From: an uncultured Myxococcales bacterium
GTDB taxonomy: Bacteria; Myxococcota_A; UBA9042
Assembly (NCBI GenBank): GCA_937910235.1
Contig: CALENB010000576.1
Location: 1 to 46,796 of the forward strand
DNA length: 46,796 nucleotides
Direction: 5' to 3'
Of this stretch, positions 15,006 through 23,737 are shown piece after piece. How positions within the stretch are numbered: the stretch's first letter is position 1; each line of letters begins with the position of its first letter. The notes below the pieces were generated by a model. That model was not told the DNA's origin. It worked only from the letters and a program-made list of their open reading frames with translations, and did not search any database. The translations under genes were made by a program, and so were the position numbers.

Positions 15006-16958
15006 TCAGACCCCTGAGGCATCCGGCGGACACGGCCCGAGCATGCGGGCGCGATGCAGCAGCGGGTAGCCCTGGATGCGGCCATACCACAGCTTGCGTT
15101 CGGCTGCGGTCGCGAGCGGCCACAGATCGCGCTGCTCGTCTGGGTCGGTGCGCCAGTCATAGAGATGCTCCTCACAGCCGGACTCTCTCTCGAAGAACAG
15201 GTACTTGCGATCCCGCACAACGAGCGTGAAGCCGCGGCGGCTGGCTTGGCGAATCTCGGTGTTGTTGACGAAGGGCAGGACGCGGTCCTCGGGCAACGGG
15301 CCGAGCAGGGAGTGACCGTCGAGCGGCGTGGTGACGGTCGCCGGCAGCTCGCCTTGCAGACCCATGGCGGCGAAGAGCGTCGGCGTGATGTCGAGGTTGG
15401 AGACCCGGCGGCCGGTGTTGGCCTTGAGCTGCGCTGTAACGGCGGGCGTGCGGACCTGTAGCGGCAGATGCAGCCAGAACGGCACGCGGTGGACGGGCTC
15501 GTAGTAGTTGTGCAGGCGGTCGGGCAGGCGTGTGGGGATCAGGTTGTGGCCGTGATCGGCGGTCAGCGCGACGACGGTGTTGTCGAGCAGGCCGAGGTGC
15601 TTGAGGCGAGTGAGCAGCCGGCCGGTGAGCTCGTCAACAAACGCGACCGTGTCGAGGTGCTTGGCCGCTTGGCGCGTGGCGACCTTGTCGAAGTGGTGGT
15701 CGTGGCCTGGGTGCCAGGCGTGGGGGGAGTGGGTCGCGTTGAACTGGACGACGCCGAAAAACGGCTGTGTTCGGTCTGCGGCGAGCTGCTCGATGTGGGC
15801 GATGGTCGTGGCCATCATCTGTTCGTCGGCGATGCCGATGTCGTTGACGACGGGCAGCTTGGTCTTGCCGGCGTGGTAGGCGGAGTCGAGGTCGGAGTCG
15901 AGGAGGAAGAGGTCGAGCTGGAGCCAGTTGAGGTCTTGCGCGGTGTGAAGGAACGTCCGGTAGCCGGCCGCCTTGGCGACATTCCAGAGCAGCGGCGCGG
16001 TGTGCAGCTCGATGGCGGTGCGTGTCGGTGCGAGGCCGCTGAAGAGTGACGGCAGCGAGACCAGCGTCGAGCCTGCGTTGGATTGCGCGTCGGGAAAGAC
16101 GGTGACGGTGGCGGCGTTGGCGCGCACAAAGGCGTCCGTCTGCGGGGTGGTGTTGGCTTTGCAGCCGTAGAGGCTGATGGCGCTGCTGCCGTAGGTTTCG
16201 TTCACGATGAGCAGCACGTTTGGGCGCTTGGCGGGCCGCGCGAGCTCGCCAAGGTGGAGGCGATGAGGCTTGCTGAGGCGCTGGGCCTGCCCCTTCGTAG
16301 CGAGGCGGGCCATGTTGGTGGTGAGCAGGACGGCGTGGACGTCGGCGACGGCGAATCGATAGCTGGGTGGTTTGAGGCTCAGGCTGATGATGATCGCGAC
16401 CGCGAGGAGCGGTGGACCCATGCGGAGACGGCGCGCGGGGTCGCGACGATCGCCTGGGCGAGACGCGAGCCACCACAACCCAGCGACCACCGCGGGCGCG
16501 CCGACCATGGGCGCTAAAACCCCGGGATCTCGGAGGTACGGCGCGATGAGCGACCATGTGCTCCTGGGTTCCTGTAGCAGGTAGCGGACGGCGCTGCTCA
16601 CGGGCAGTGAACCCATGTTCACGAAGTAGCCGAGCGAGAGCACCACGACCCAGGTCCACGCGACGCTGCTGGTGACCACGATGATCCCGGCTAACAGCGG
16701 CGATCGCGTGCGCACCGCACGCACCGACCAGACGAGCGCGCTCGCCACGAGCAGCGAGGCGAGCGCGGAGCCGCCGAAGACCAACCACATCTGACCGCTC
16801 CACGTGGGCAGCTCCGCGCGCCGCACGAGCAGATCCGCCGCGATCGCCAGGCCTGCGACGAGGACCAGGACGTGATCACGGAGCGCCGTCGTCATCGAGC
16901 CGGCGACGCGACTGCCTGTAGGGCGGTTCATGGCTGCGGTCGAGGGCGGGGCTGGCAT
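15006..16958 (-). CDS. Membrane sulfatase/phosphoethanolamine-transferase-like protein
   Basis: The product of about 650 residues has several N-terminal membrane helices (DHVLVLVAGLAIAADLLV, LVFGGSALASLLVASAL and others up to about residue 195). A large periplasmic alkaline-phosphatase-superfamily domain follows. The motifs NVLLIVNETYGSSAISLYG, SNAGSTLVSLPSLFSGL, TADHGHN and HRVPFWLHLP place it with the LtaS/EptA-like sulfatase-fold enzymes. These move phospho-groups onto lipid- or glycan-linked acceptors. A Thr/Ser in SNAGST is the candidate nucleophile, but its alignment with the EptA Thr is uncertain. The ATG at 16958 is preferred because AGGAGA precedes it; 17009 and 16931 are alternatives. 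Modification of surface lipid or glycan is inferred. Confidence 0.8.
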   Translation of the reverse strand: MPAPPSTAAMNRPTGSRVAGSMTTALRDHVLVLVAGLAIAADLLVRRAELPTWSGQMWLVFGGSALASLLVASALVWSVRAVRTRSPLLAGIIVVTSSVAWTWVVVLSLGYFVNMGSLPVSSAVRYLLQEPRSTWSLIAPYLRDPGVLAPMVGAPAVVAGLWWLASRPGDRRDPARRLRMGPPLLAVAIIISLSLKPPSYRFAVADVHAVLLTTNMARLATKGQAQRLSKPHRLHLGELARPAKRPNVLLIVNETYGSSAISLYGCKANTTPQTDAFVRANAATVTVFPDAQSNAGSTLVSLPSLFSGLAPTRTAIELHTAPLLWNVAKAAGYRTFLHTAQDLNWLQLDLFLLDSDLDSAYHAGKTKLPVVNDIGIADEQMMATTIAHIEQLAADRTQPFFGVVQFNATHSPHAWHPGHDHHFDKVATRQAAKHLDTVAFVDELTGRLLTRLKHLGLLDNTVVALTADHGHNLIPTRLPDRLHNYYEPVHRVPFWLHLPLQVRTPAVTAQLKANTGRRVSNLDITPTLFAAMGLQGELPATVTTPLDGHSLLGPLPEDRVLPFVNNTEIRQASRRGFTLVVRDRKYLFFERESGCEEHLYDWRTDPDEQRDLWPLATAAERKLWYGRIQGYPLLHRARMLGPCPPDASGV

Positions 16959-17051
16959 CGGTAGAGCGGTCTCCTGCGCGTAGTGGCGCGCGGGTGTACA
17001 CCGGCGCAATCCGCACCGCTACACGCATTTTTCGGGCGAACCCGTGCGCGT

Positions 17052-18437
17052 CTAGCCAGCGAACAGATACACGGCGGCGAGGATGGCCTTCACCAGCCCC
17101 TGGTAGGTGTCCCACTCGTCGCTGGTGGTCGGCGGATGCGTGATCCAGGCGGCCAGGTCCGTCCGCCAGCCCTTCACCAGATCGAGCTGCGCGTCACTGA
17201 GCCCTAGCGCCTGGGGCGCGGCGATCACACGATCGGCGAGGCTGACCAGGGCGACCGCGTCGTCGATGTGCGGCGCTGGCTGCGGCACAAAGTCAGGGCG
17301 CGTCGGCGCGTTGGCGATGAGCGCGACGAGCACGGCGGTGTGACGCGCGATGTTGAGCAGCTTCGGCTGGTTGATGATCCCCACTTCGTCGGCGGGTGTG
17401 TGGTAGGCCGGCGAGGAACCCGACCCGATGAACAGCACCGGGATTCCGGCCTCGCGGAAGGGTTGATGGTCACTGCGCCCACCGCCATCTTGGCCCACAA
17501 AGAAGGAGGACACCGGCCAGGTTTGCATGCCGGTCAGGTCGTTGGCGGTCTTCACGGCGGCGCGCAGGGCGACGCTGTACTCGACGTCGGTGGCGAACGA
17601 GCTCGTCTCGCCAGGGAGGAACTCAGAGCCGATGTTGTCGACGCTGAGCATCGCGGCGATAGCGGTGAGCGGCACGAGCGGCGCCTTGTCGACGAAGTGG
17701 CGACTGCCGAGCAGGCCGTCTTCCTCGGCGTCAAACAGACACAGCACGATGCTGCGGCGCGGCGGCTGCGCGCTCGTGGCCAGCGCGTGAAGCACGGCGA
17801 TGGCGACGGCGACACCCGCGGCGTTGTCCACCGCGCCGTTGCAGATCTTGTCGGTGGGATCAGCGAGCTTGCTGGGCTTGCACTGACTGTTCGGCGCGCC
17901 GACGGTGCCCAGGTGGTCGTAGTGCGCGCCGATCACGACGACCTCGCTGGCGAGCGCCGGATCGTGGCCCGGTAGCTTAGCGCACAGGTTGACGCCCGCG
18001 GCGAAAGGCTGGGCGTAGGCGCTGCCAACGGCCGGCGGCAGCGCGAGGTTGGTGAGATCGGCCTCCAGCCAGGCGCGCGCCGCTTGTCCACCGGCGCTGA
18101 GGTTGTCACGGCCGCCAAACTCGTCGCTGGCCAGCGCGTTGATGCGATCCATGAGGAACGGCAAGGTGATGCCCTGGGCGGCCTTCAGCGCGCTCGCTGC
18201 GTACCGCTGCTGCGTCACCGCGGCAGCCGCGAGCCCGTCTGTCTCAGCGAGCGCCGCGTCCGAGGTCAGCGCGTCGGACACGGCGTCGGCGCGGTCGCCG
18301 TCAGCGGGCGCGGGCGTGCAGGCGACGACGCAGAGCTGCGCGACGAACAGCCACACAATCAAACCCAATATCGTGAGCCGCGGCGCGAAAAAGGCCGCAG
18401 GACCGGGCGAATGGGCGGGTGGTTGGTCGACAGTCAT
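17052..18437 (-). CDS. M28-family metallopeptidase lipoprotein
   Basis: The 461-residue product has a signal segment (LTILGLIVWLFVAQLCVVAC, Cys40) and an Asp/Ala linker, so it is an envelope-anchored lipoprotein. The catalytic domain carries the di-zinc M28 pattern: HYDHLG (His172), GAVDNAAG (Asp204 shared ligand), FDAEEDGLLGS (catalytic Glu-Glu), SVDNIGSEF and the late His in AYHTPADE. Such enzymes are aminopeptidases or carboxypeptidases that finish digestion of peptides outside the cytoplasm. It has extra Cys residues around residues 186-202 (SQCKPSK, KICNGA) that could form a disulfide. The C-terminal 90 residues form a helical extension of unclear role. Confidence 0.9.
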   Translation of the reverse strand: MTVDQPPAHSPGPAAFFAPRLTILGLIVWLFVAQLCVVACTPAPADGDRADAVSDALTSDAALAETDGLAAAAVTQQRYAASALKAAQGITLPFLMDRINALASDEFGGRDNLSAGGQAARAWLEADLTNLALPPAVGSAYAQPFAAGVNLCAKLPGHDPALASEVVVIGAHYDHLGTVGAPNSQCKPSKLADPTDKICNGAVDNAAGVAVAIAVLHALATSAQPPRRSIVLCLFDAEEDGLLGSRHFVDKAPLVPLTAIAAMLSVDNIGSEFLPGETSSFATDVEYSVALRAAVKTANDLTGMQTWPVSSFFVGQDGGGRSDHQPFREAGIPVLFIGSGSSPAYHTPADEVGIINQPKLLNIARHTAVLVALIANAPTRPDFVPQPAPHIDDAVALVSLADRVIAAPQALGLSDAQLDLVKGWRTDLAAWITHPPTTSDEWDTYQGLVKAILAAVYLFAG

Positions 18438-18574
18438 CGCGCCAGCATAGCGAGCGATCGGCGCGAACTCCAGGTCGACGAGCGGCGCAGAGCGGGCCGT
18501 CGATCAGGACGACGACCCACAGCACGGGGGCAGCAGCGGCCAGCGCGGCGCCGCTCCCGTCCCCGCGCTCCCAA

Positions 18575-19168
18575 CTAGACCCAGGTGGTCACGGCCTGTG
18601 CGGTCCGATGCCGACGCCCTGTCAGCTCGCCCGTCGGCGAACCGAGGAAGATCACGCCCGCCACCGATTCCGGGCGGTCGGTGGCCTCACCCGGCACGCC
18701 GTAGAACTCCAGAAGCGCGGGCTGCATCAGCATTTTGCCCGTCGACCAGAGGCTCGCGTAGCCGCGGCCATGCGCGCTCAGCAACAGATTCTGGATGGCA
18801 CAGGCCGTCGCAGCGTAGTCTTCTCGATCCGCGGCTTGGTCGTCCGGCGTACGCGTCCAGGTCACCACAACGACGGCGGCCGTCGCAGCGAGCCTCGCGG
18901 TCATCTTGTGTTTCTTGGCGATCAGCTTGCGGCCGACGCCTTCGCCCGCGTCCTTGGCCGAGGCGTCGAACGCGGCCTGGACGTGGCGGTCCATCGCCGC
19001 GAGTTTGTCGGCGCCATGCACCACGTAGAAGCGCCAAGGCTCCGTGTAGCGGTGATTCGGCGCCCAAGTGGCGGCGTTGATCAAGGCTTCGAGGACCTCT
19101 CTGGAGATCGCGCCGCCGCCGTACACTTTGTGCGTGCGGCGATGCCGAATGGCGTCTTCGATGTCCAT
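18575..19168 (-). CDS. Nitroreductase-family flavoprotein
   Basis: The 197-residue product fits FMN-dependent nitroreductases of the YdjA-like type. It has RHRRTHKVYGGG (FMN phosphate contact), INAATWAPNHRYTEPWRFYVV, then DREDYAATACAIQNLLLSAH and GYASLWSTGKM, which form the dimer and flavin pocket. Members reduce nitro or quinone compounds with NAD(P)H; the natural substrate is not predictable. The ATG at 19168 is preferred with GAGG upstream; a TTG at 19174 overlaps the stop of the transglutaminase-like gene. The close spacing suggests co-transcription with that gene. Confidence 0.9.
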   Translation of the reverse strand: MDIEDAIRHRRTHKVYGGGAISREVLEALINAATWAPNHRYTEPWRFYVVHGADKLAAMDRHVQAAFDASAKDAGEGVGRKLIAKKHKMTARLAATAAVVVVTWTRTPDDQAADREDYAATACAIQNLLLSAHGRGYASLWSTGKMLMQPALLEFYGVPGEATDRPESVAGVIFLGSPTGELTGRRHRTAQAVTTWV

Positions 19169-19170
19169 GT

Positions 19171-19827
19171 TCAACCTCGCTCAGGCCGCGGCCATTCGCC
19201 GGTTTCGGCGAACTTCGGGTAGTAGCGCTGCCATTCGCCCCACATCAGCTCGAAGGGGATATCCACAAAAGCGCCGTAATCATGCAAGTACTCCATGAAC
19301 GTGCCGCCGATGCGATCGTAGGCTTGAAAGATGCTGTCGTGGCGACCATCGAACTCCAGCGGGTCGACGCCGAGTTTCTCGCACAGCCCGCGGTTGAAGG
19401 CCGGTGTGGCGGCGACCCAGCGCTCGTCGAGCCACAGCTCGACGTAGCCATGAAAAACCAAGACGTCGCTGCCGAGCTGTCGCTCCAGCTCTTCCGTCCC
19501 GATGTGGTTGCGGACGTTGGCGAAATGCAGCCGCGCTGGGATGCCGAGATGGCGCGCGCAGGCGGCGAGCACCACCGCTTTGTCGATGCAGTGCGCGCCA
19601 GCGTTGGGGTCTCGTTGCAGGACGGCGCTGGCGCGAAACCCCGCAGCGGTCGGCGCCAAATCCCATGGGCTGTAGCGGAAGCCGTCGCGAATGGCGTAAT
19701 AGAGAGAGACCGCGTTGTCGATCGCGCCGGCGCCCGGGGTCGTGTGCGCCGCGACGAAGACCGCGACGGCCGGATGGTCAGAGTCGACAAAATCACTGGG
19801 CTGCTGAAACTCGGCTGAATCCTGCAC
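19171..19827 (-). CDS. Transglutaminase-like domain protein
   Basis: The 218-residue product has the transglutaminase-like/protease fold seen in bacterial TGc proteins. AGAHCIDKAVVLAACARHLGIPAR contains the catalytic Cys, with LVFHGYVELWLDERWVAATPAF supplying the His and following Asp. The reading frame stays open far upstream to 20247, but that part is antisense to the divergent lipoprotein gene. The GTG at 19827 is chosen because AGAGGAG stands seven to eight bases before it and it leaves a normal divergent gap. Without a signal peptide it would be cytoplasmic. Neighbours offer no clear substrate; the stop is just upstream of the nitroreductase ATG. Confidence 0.75.
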   Translation of the reverse strand: MQDSAEFQQPSDFVDSDHPAVAVFVAAHTTPGAGAIDNAVSLYYAIRDGFRYSPWDLAPTAAGFRASAVLQRDPNAGAHCIDKAVVLAACARHLGIPARLHFANVRNHIGTEELERQLGSDVLVFHGYVELWLDERWVAATPAFNRGLCEKLGVDPLEFDGRHDSIFQAYDRIGGTFMEYLHDYGAFVDIPFELMWGEWQRYYPKFAETGEWPRPERG

Positions 19828-19918
19828 GGTGGTTGCTCCTCTGGCGGATGTGCCCCCCTTTCGGGCCGGCAGCATGCCTGAATCCGCAGGGTAGACCAGA
19901 GGGAGCCAGAGGATGCCG

Positions 19919-20989
19919 ATGAGGACGCCGATGAGGACGCCGACGATAACCAGGAGCCCGCACACACGTGGATCAGCGCCGCGGCGATGGTTGCGTTGGC
20001 CGCTCTTTTTGATTCTGCTCGGCCTCAGCGGCTGCCCGAACTTGGACGGCAAGGCCGCGGACGCGGTGGATGGCGGACTCGGCGTCGACGGGACGAGCGC
20101 GCTGGACGCTGCGGCCGCGGGTCTGTCTGACGCCGCGACGAGTGACGTGGGCCGCGGGCTCGACGCGGGTGTCCAGACGGACGCCGCTGCGGCAGGTGTG
20201 CCTACGACGCGTGTTCGGATCATCGCGGCCAACCTGACCAGCGGCAAGAAGCAGTCGTGGGATCCGGGCCACGGTCAGCGAATCCTGCAGGGCCTCGTTC
20301 CTGACATCATCCTGATTCAGGAGTTCAACCTCGGCAACAACAGCGCCGCCACCCTCGCCGCCTTCGTGCAGGACATGTGTGGCGACGGCTTCTCCTACTT
20401 TCGCGAGGCGAACAGCGCCCTCCCGAACGGGATCATCAGTCGATACCCCATCCTCGCTTCCGGCGCCTGGGACGACAGCCTGTCCACCAATCGCGAGTTT
20501 GCGTGGGCGCGGATCGATGTTCCGGGCCCGATCGACCTCTGGGCGGTGTCGGTCCATCTGCTGACCTCGAAGGCCACGGTGCGCGCTAAGCAGATCGTTG
20601 AGCTGGTCGGCTACATCAAGCAGCACGTGCCGCAGCAGGACTTCCTGATCGTCGGCGGCGACCTCAACACGACGAGCCTGTCAGAACAGAGCTTGCAGGG
20701 CTTCGACGGGCTGCTCGACAGAGCGCGCGTCCCCGTCGATCAGGCTGGAAACGGGCACACCAACAGCAATCGCAACAAGCCCTACGACCGCCTCTTCGCC
20801 GACTTCGATCTCGAGCCCCATCACACAGCCGTCGCCATCGGCGCGCAGGCGTTCGTCAATGGGCTGGTGTTCGACAGCCGCGTCTACACGCCGCTCATCA
20901 ACGTGACGCCCGCGGAACAGGGCGACAGCGGCGCCGAGTCCATGCAGCACATGGCGATCGTCCGAGATTTTGCGATCCCAACGCCCTGA
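19919..20989 (+). CDS. Endonuclease/exonuclease/phosphatase-family lipoprotein
   Basis: The product has about 356 residues. A basic N-terminus and hydrophobic core end in LILLGLSGC, a good lipobox, followed by an Asp/Ala/Gly-rich linker of about 60 residues. The catalytic domain shows RIIAANLTSG, DIILIQEF (metal-binding Glu), NGIISRYPIL, VSVHLLTSK (His), IVGGDLNTTS (Asp-Leu-Asn) and a final HMAIVRDFAI. These are the landmarks of the DNase I/exonuclease III/inositol-phosphatase superfamily. The substrate may be nucleic acid or a phosphoester. The start is ambiguous because a 12-base duplication (gccgatgaggac) creates ATGs at 19913, 19919 and 19928; 19919 has AGAGG six bases upstream. Confidence 0.8.
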   Translation: MRTPMRTPTITRSPHTRGSAPRRWLRWPLFLILLGLSGCPNLDGKAADAVDGGLGVDGTSALDAAAAGLSDAATSDVGRGLDAGVQTDAAAAGVPTTRVRIIAANLTSGKKQSWDPGHGQRILQGLVPDIILIQEFNLGNNSAATLAAFVQDMCGDGFSYFREANSALPNGIISRYPILASGAWDDSLSTNREFAWARIDVPGPIDLWAVSVHLLTSKATVRAKQIVELVGYIKQHVPQQDFLIVGGDLNTTSLSEQSLQGFDGLLDRARVPVDQAGNGHTNSNRNKPYDRLFADFDLEPHHTAVAIGAQAFVNGLVFDSRVYTPLINVTPAEQGDSGAESMQHMAIVRDFAIPTP

Positions 20990-21024
20990 GTTGCGCCGAG
21001 ACATCGGGCTAGCAGCGCAGGGGG

Positions 21025-22410
21025 CTAGAACGGCATCGGCGCGAGCGCGAGCGCGGAGGCGACGACGACGAGCGCCGTGATGCGGGTCATGCCTTCGATG
21101 CGGTAGAACTGCCGGCCGATCCAGAACGACGCCAAGGCGAACACAAAGAACGCTGCGAGGGTGGTCATGGCCGCCGCGCGGGCGCCGTAGAGCGGGATGA
21201 GCCACAGGTTGAGGCCGAAATTCAGCACGCCGGGCAGCGCGAAGGTGATGAGCGTCAGGTGGGTCTTCTTGACGTAGCCGATCCCGACGGCGGCGATGTT
21301 GCCGGCCAAGAAGAAGAAGTTGCCCAAGACCAAGTAGTCGATGTACGGAATGCCGGGCTTGTAGTCGCCAGCGTTCAGCAGATCGTACGCGAAGTTGGCG
21401 ATCACGCGGGTCACCACAATGGCGACGAGATGGAAGAGCAAAAACAGGCAGATGCGGTCTGAGATCGCCTTGTCGCGGCCCGGTTTGTTGTCGCGCATCG
21501 CGCCATAGTAAAAACGCGGCCAGTCGTTGAGCGCAGCGGAGGTGACCATGCCGACGAAGCTCGCGACCCCCACAGCGAAGATGTAGTCGCCCGTCTGCGA
21601 CAGGCTGCTGAGCTTGCGGAGCAGGTAGATGTCGGACGAGTTGAGCGCCCAGCCGAGAAAGTAGGTGCCGGTGAGGGGGGCGGAGAACACGACGAGCGCG
21701 CGGATGCCTTTGCGGTCGAGGATGCCGGAGAACGGCGCGACGTAGCCTGACCGAATGTAGAACACGAGGTTGCCGGCGAGCATGGTCCAAATCGCGATCG
21801 CGTAGAGGAAGATGGTCCACATCAGCGGCGTCGCTTCCGGCCCGGTCAGCGCGATCCGCTCGTCGCTGTAGACGATGCTCAGCCACAGCAACAGCGCAAA
21901 TCCGCCGGATTCGACCACGCGGTTGGCGGTGTAGAGCAGGTAGTTGTTGCGCACCCGGGTGAGGTAATCGAAGAACGAGATGAAGATCCCCGCCGGCGCG
22001 ACGAGGCAGAAGAACGCCGCAAACGCGCCATCCTCACTCCCGATCGCGTAGAAGCCGAGGCCGCCGAGGGTCATGGCCGCGCCGCCAATACCGCACAACC
22101 AAAATACGGTGCTGATCAAGGTGCGTTGGCTGGCCTTGTCGCCTTTGTCATGGTCGAAATACATGCGCATCATCGCCGCAGGCAGCGAGAGCGTGAGGAC
22201 CGGGACCAGCATCGCGCCGATGGTCCGGTAGTAGCCCCACAGGGAGTACTCCTCCTTGTTGAGCAGCGTGACCAGGAAACGGAGCATGACCACGCCGGCC
22301 ACGCCGGAGATGATCCTGGCCGCGAAGTAGGCGAGGAACGACACGTCTGCGTCGGCAAATCTCTGCCGGAGCGTCTTTTTCGCGGGTGGCGCGGCTGGCG
22401 TATCCGTCAT
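21025..22410 (-). CDS. Polysaccharide flippase, Wzx/PST type
   Basis: The 461-residue product is almost entirely membrane helices (about twelve) without a long soluble domain. It begins with a short basic cytoplasmic stretch, then ARIISGVAGVVMLRFLVTLLNKEEYSLWGYYRTIG, read as the first helices of the oligosaccharide-flippase family. Such proteins move undecaprenyl-linked glycan units across the inner membrane. The ATG at 22410 follows the stop of the glycosyltransferase-like gene by 7 bases, so both are co-transcribed with pseB. It is the likely exporter for the pseudaminic-acid-containing glycan (inference from context). Confidence 0.85.
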   Translation of the reverse strand: MTDTPAAPPAKKTLRQRFADADVSFLAYFAARIISGVAGVVMLRFLVTLLNKEEYSLWGYYRTIGAMLVPVLTLSLPAAMMRMYFDHDKGDKASQRTLISTVFWLCGIGGAAMTLGGLGFYAIGSEDGAFAAFFCLVAPAGIFISFFDYLTRVRNNYLLYTANRVVESGGFALLLWLSIVYSDERIALTGPEATPLMWTIFLYAIAIWTMLAGNLVFYIRSGYVAPFSGILDRKGIRALVVFSAPLTGTYFLGWALNSSDIYLLRKLSSLSQTGDYIFAVGVASFVGMVTSAALNDWPRFYYGAMRDNKPGRDKAISDRICLFLLFHLVAIVVTRVIANFAYDLLNAGDYKPGIPYIDYLVLGNFFFLAGNIAAVGIGYVKKTHLTLITFALPGVLNFGLNLWLIPLYGARAAAMTTLAAFFVFALASFWIGRQFYRIEGMTRITALVVVASALALAPMPF

Positions 22411-22417
22411 GCGCGCG

Positions 22418-23734
22418 TCACCGCAGCACCTCGACCAGCCCATCGATCGACAGGGTCTCAATGGCGCGCTGCATCACATCAGGGGCGATGCCGGCGAGCT
22501 TGTCGTGGCCCTGGGCTTCGGCGACTGACCGACGACCTAGCCCGTCACGAACCCGCTGTAAGCCCGATTTCACGCGCGATTTGGCGTCTGGCCGACACAC
22601 GAAGCGCGAAAAATCGGCCTCAGCCTCGGCGATGATCGCGATCTGCCTGCCGACGTTGTTGCCGTCGCGGTACTTGTACCAAGACTCAAAAAGCGGCCAA
22701 TCGTACGTCAACGCGGGGTTCGGCAGCGCGTCGATGACCGCCATCACGTCACCGACCGCGTCGAAGGTCGGCAGGATGCGATTGACGTCGTAGTCAAACC
22801 GCGCATGAAACGGGAACGGCTCGTAGCTGATCGCCGGCACGCCAGCGACGAGGGCCTCCATCGCCGAGGTGCTGTTCCAGACGATGACCAGCGCCGAGGC
22901 GCGGATCCAGTTGGCGATATCAAACGCGCTGATCAAGTGCAGGTTGCGACCGAGCCGCGGTTCGTCCTTGTAGATCGTCTCCGACTCATAGCCGGCTGGG
23001 TGCACGCGCAGGATGACCTCGACGTCGGGGAAGCGGTCGGTGATGTCGCGCACCATCTGCGTGAACGCCTCCCGCGCGTCGGCGACGCCCTGGAGAAAAT
23101 CGTCACTCAGGTGGTAGTTCCGGGCCTCCAGGCCGCGGCGCTGTCGGTCGGTGATGTAGGACAGGTTGAAGTTGTAGGGGACGAGAATCCAGGGCTTGTC
23201 GGGGTCGAGGCCAAACTGCGCCGCCAGCTGCGCGCGGGTGAACAGCAGAGTCGGCCGATCATAGATGTCGAAGCGGGGGTGACCGGTGAGCCGGATGCGC
23301 TCATCGGGGATGCCGTGCGCTTGCAGTAGGTGGCGATACCGCTCGCCCCAGGCGCAGTGCAGCATCTGCTCGCGCGCAAAACGGCCGTCGGGCAGCAGGT
23401 AGCTGCGGCCGCAGCGGAAGTGCATCTGCTCGTAGCTCAGGTTGACGAGCCAGGCCGACGAGGCCGCGGCGTTGAAGTGATAGCGACCGAGATCGAAGTC
23501 GTCGTAGTAAAACGGGGTGAAATACACCGAGCGCGGCGGCAGCAGGCCATGGTTGCCGCTGAGTTGGCGCAGGCTCGAGGGCAGGCCGCGTTTGCCCATC
23601 TCATGCTGAAAGATCAGCGCTGCGAGCACCTCGCGATGGGTGTGCTCCCAGCTGAGGACCGCGTTGACGGCGTTGGGGTTGACGGCGTTGGGGTTGACGG
23701 CGAGGGCGGCTGCGGGGGCGTCCGTGGTCTGCAT
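22418..23734 (-). CDS. Surface-carbohydrate biosynthesis protein, GT-B glycosyltransferase-like
   Basis: The 438-residue soluble product lacks signal peptide and membrane helices. The first half has LTGHPRFDIY and PWILVPYNFNLSY. The second half shows DVEVILRVHPAGYES, LISAFDIANWIRASALVIVWNSTSAMEALVAGVPAISYEP, read as the C-terminal Rossmann half of a GT-B enzyme (sugar-nucleotide site, S-T-x-x-E-A-x-x-x-G-x-P). It resembles the surface carbohydrate biosynthesis proteins found in nonulosonic-acid loci. It may transfer pseudaminic acid or another sugar to the lipid-linked glycan. The N-terminus has a 15-base repeat. It starts 3 bases after the pseB stop. Confidence 0.7.
   Translation of the reverse strand: MQTTDAPAAALAVNPNAVNPNAVNAVLSWEHTHREVLAALIFQHEMGKRGLPSSLRQLSGNHGLLPPRSVYFTPFYYDDFDLGRYHFNAAASSAWLVNLSYEQMHFRCGRSYLLPDGRFAREQMLHCAWGERYRHLLQAHGIPDERIRLTGHPRFDIYDRPTLLFTRAQLAAQFGLDPDKPWILVPYNFNLSYITDRQRRGLEARNYHLSDDFLQGVADAREAFTQMVRDITDRFPDVEVILRVHPAGYESETIYKDEPRLGRNLHLISAFDIANWIRASALVIVWNSTSAMEALVAGVPAISYEPFPFHARFDYDVNRILPTFDAVGDVMAVIDALPNPALTYDWPLFESWYKYRDGNNVGRQIAIIAEAEADFSRFVCRPDAKSRVKSGLQRVRDGLGRRSVAEAQGHDKLAGIAPDVMQRAIETLSIDGLVEVLR
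23663..23702 (-). repeat. 15-bp tandem repeat encoding NPNAV units
   Basis: Two full and one partial copies of gttgacggcgttggg (plus-strand form) lie in the first 25 codons of the glycosyltransferase-like gene. They encode NPNAV repeats ahead of the conserved domain. Confidence 0.85.
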
Positions 23735-23737
23735 CCT

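Noticed and set aside
19828-20247. N-terminal extension of the transglutaminase-like gene across the divergent lipoprotein gene.
   Set aside because: It would be antisense to a signal peptide and linker; a GTG with a strong AGAGGAG site at 19827 gives a normal start.
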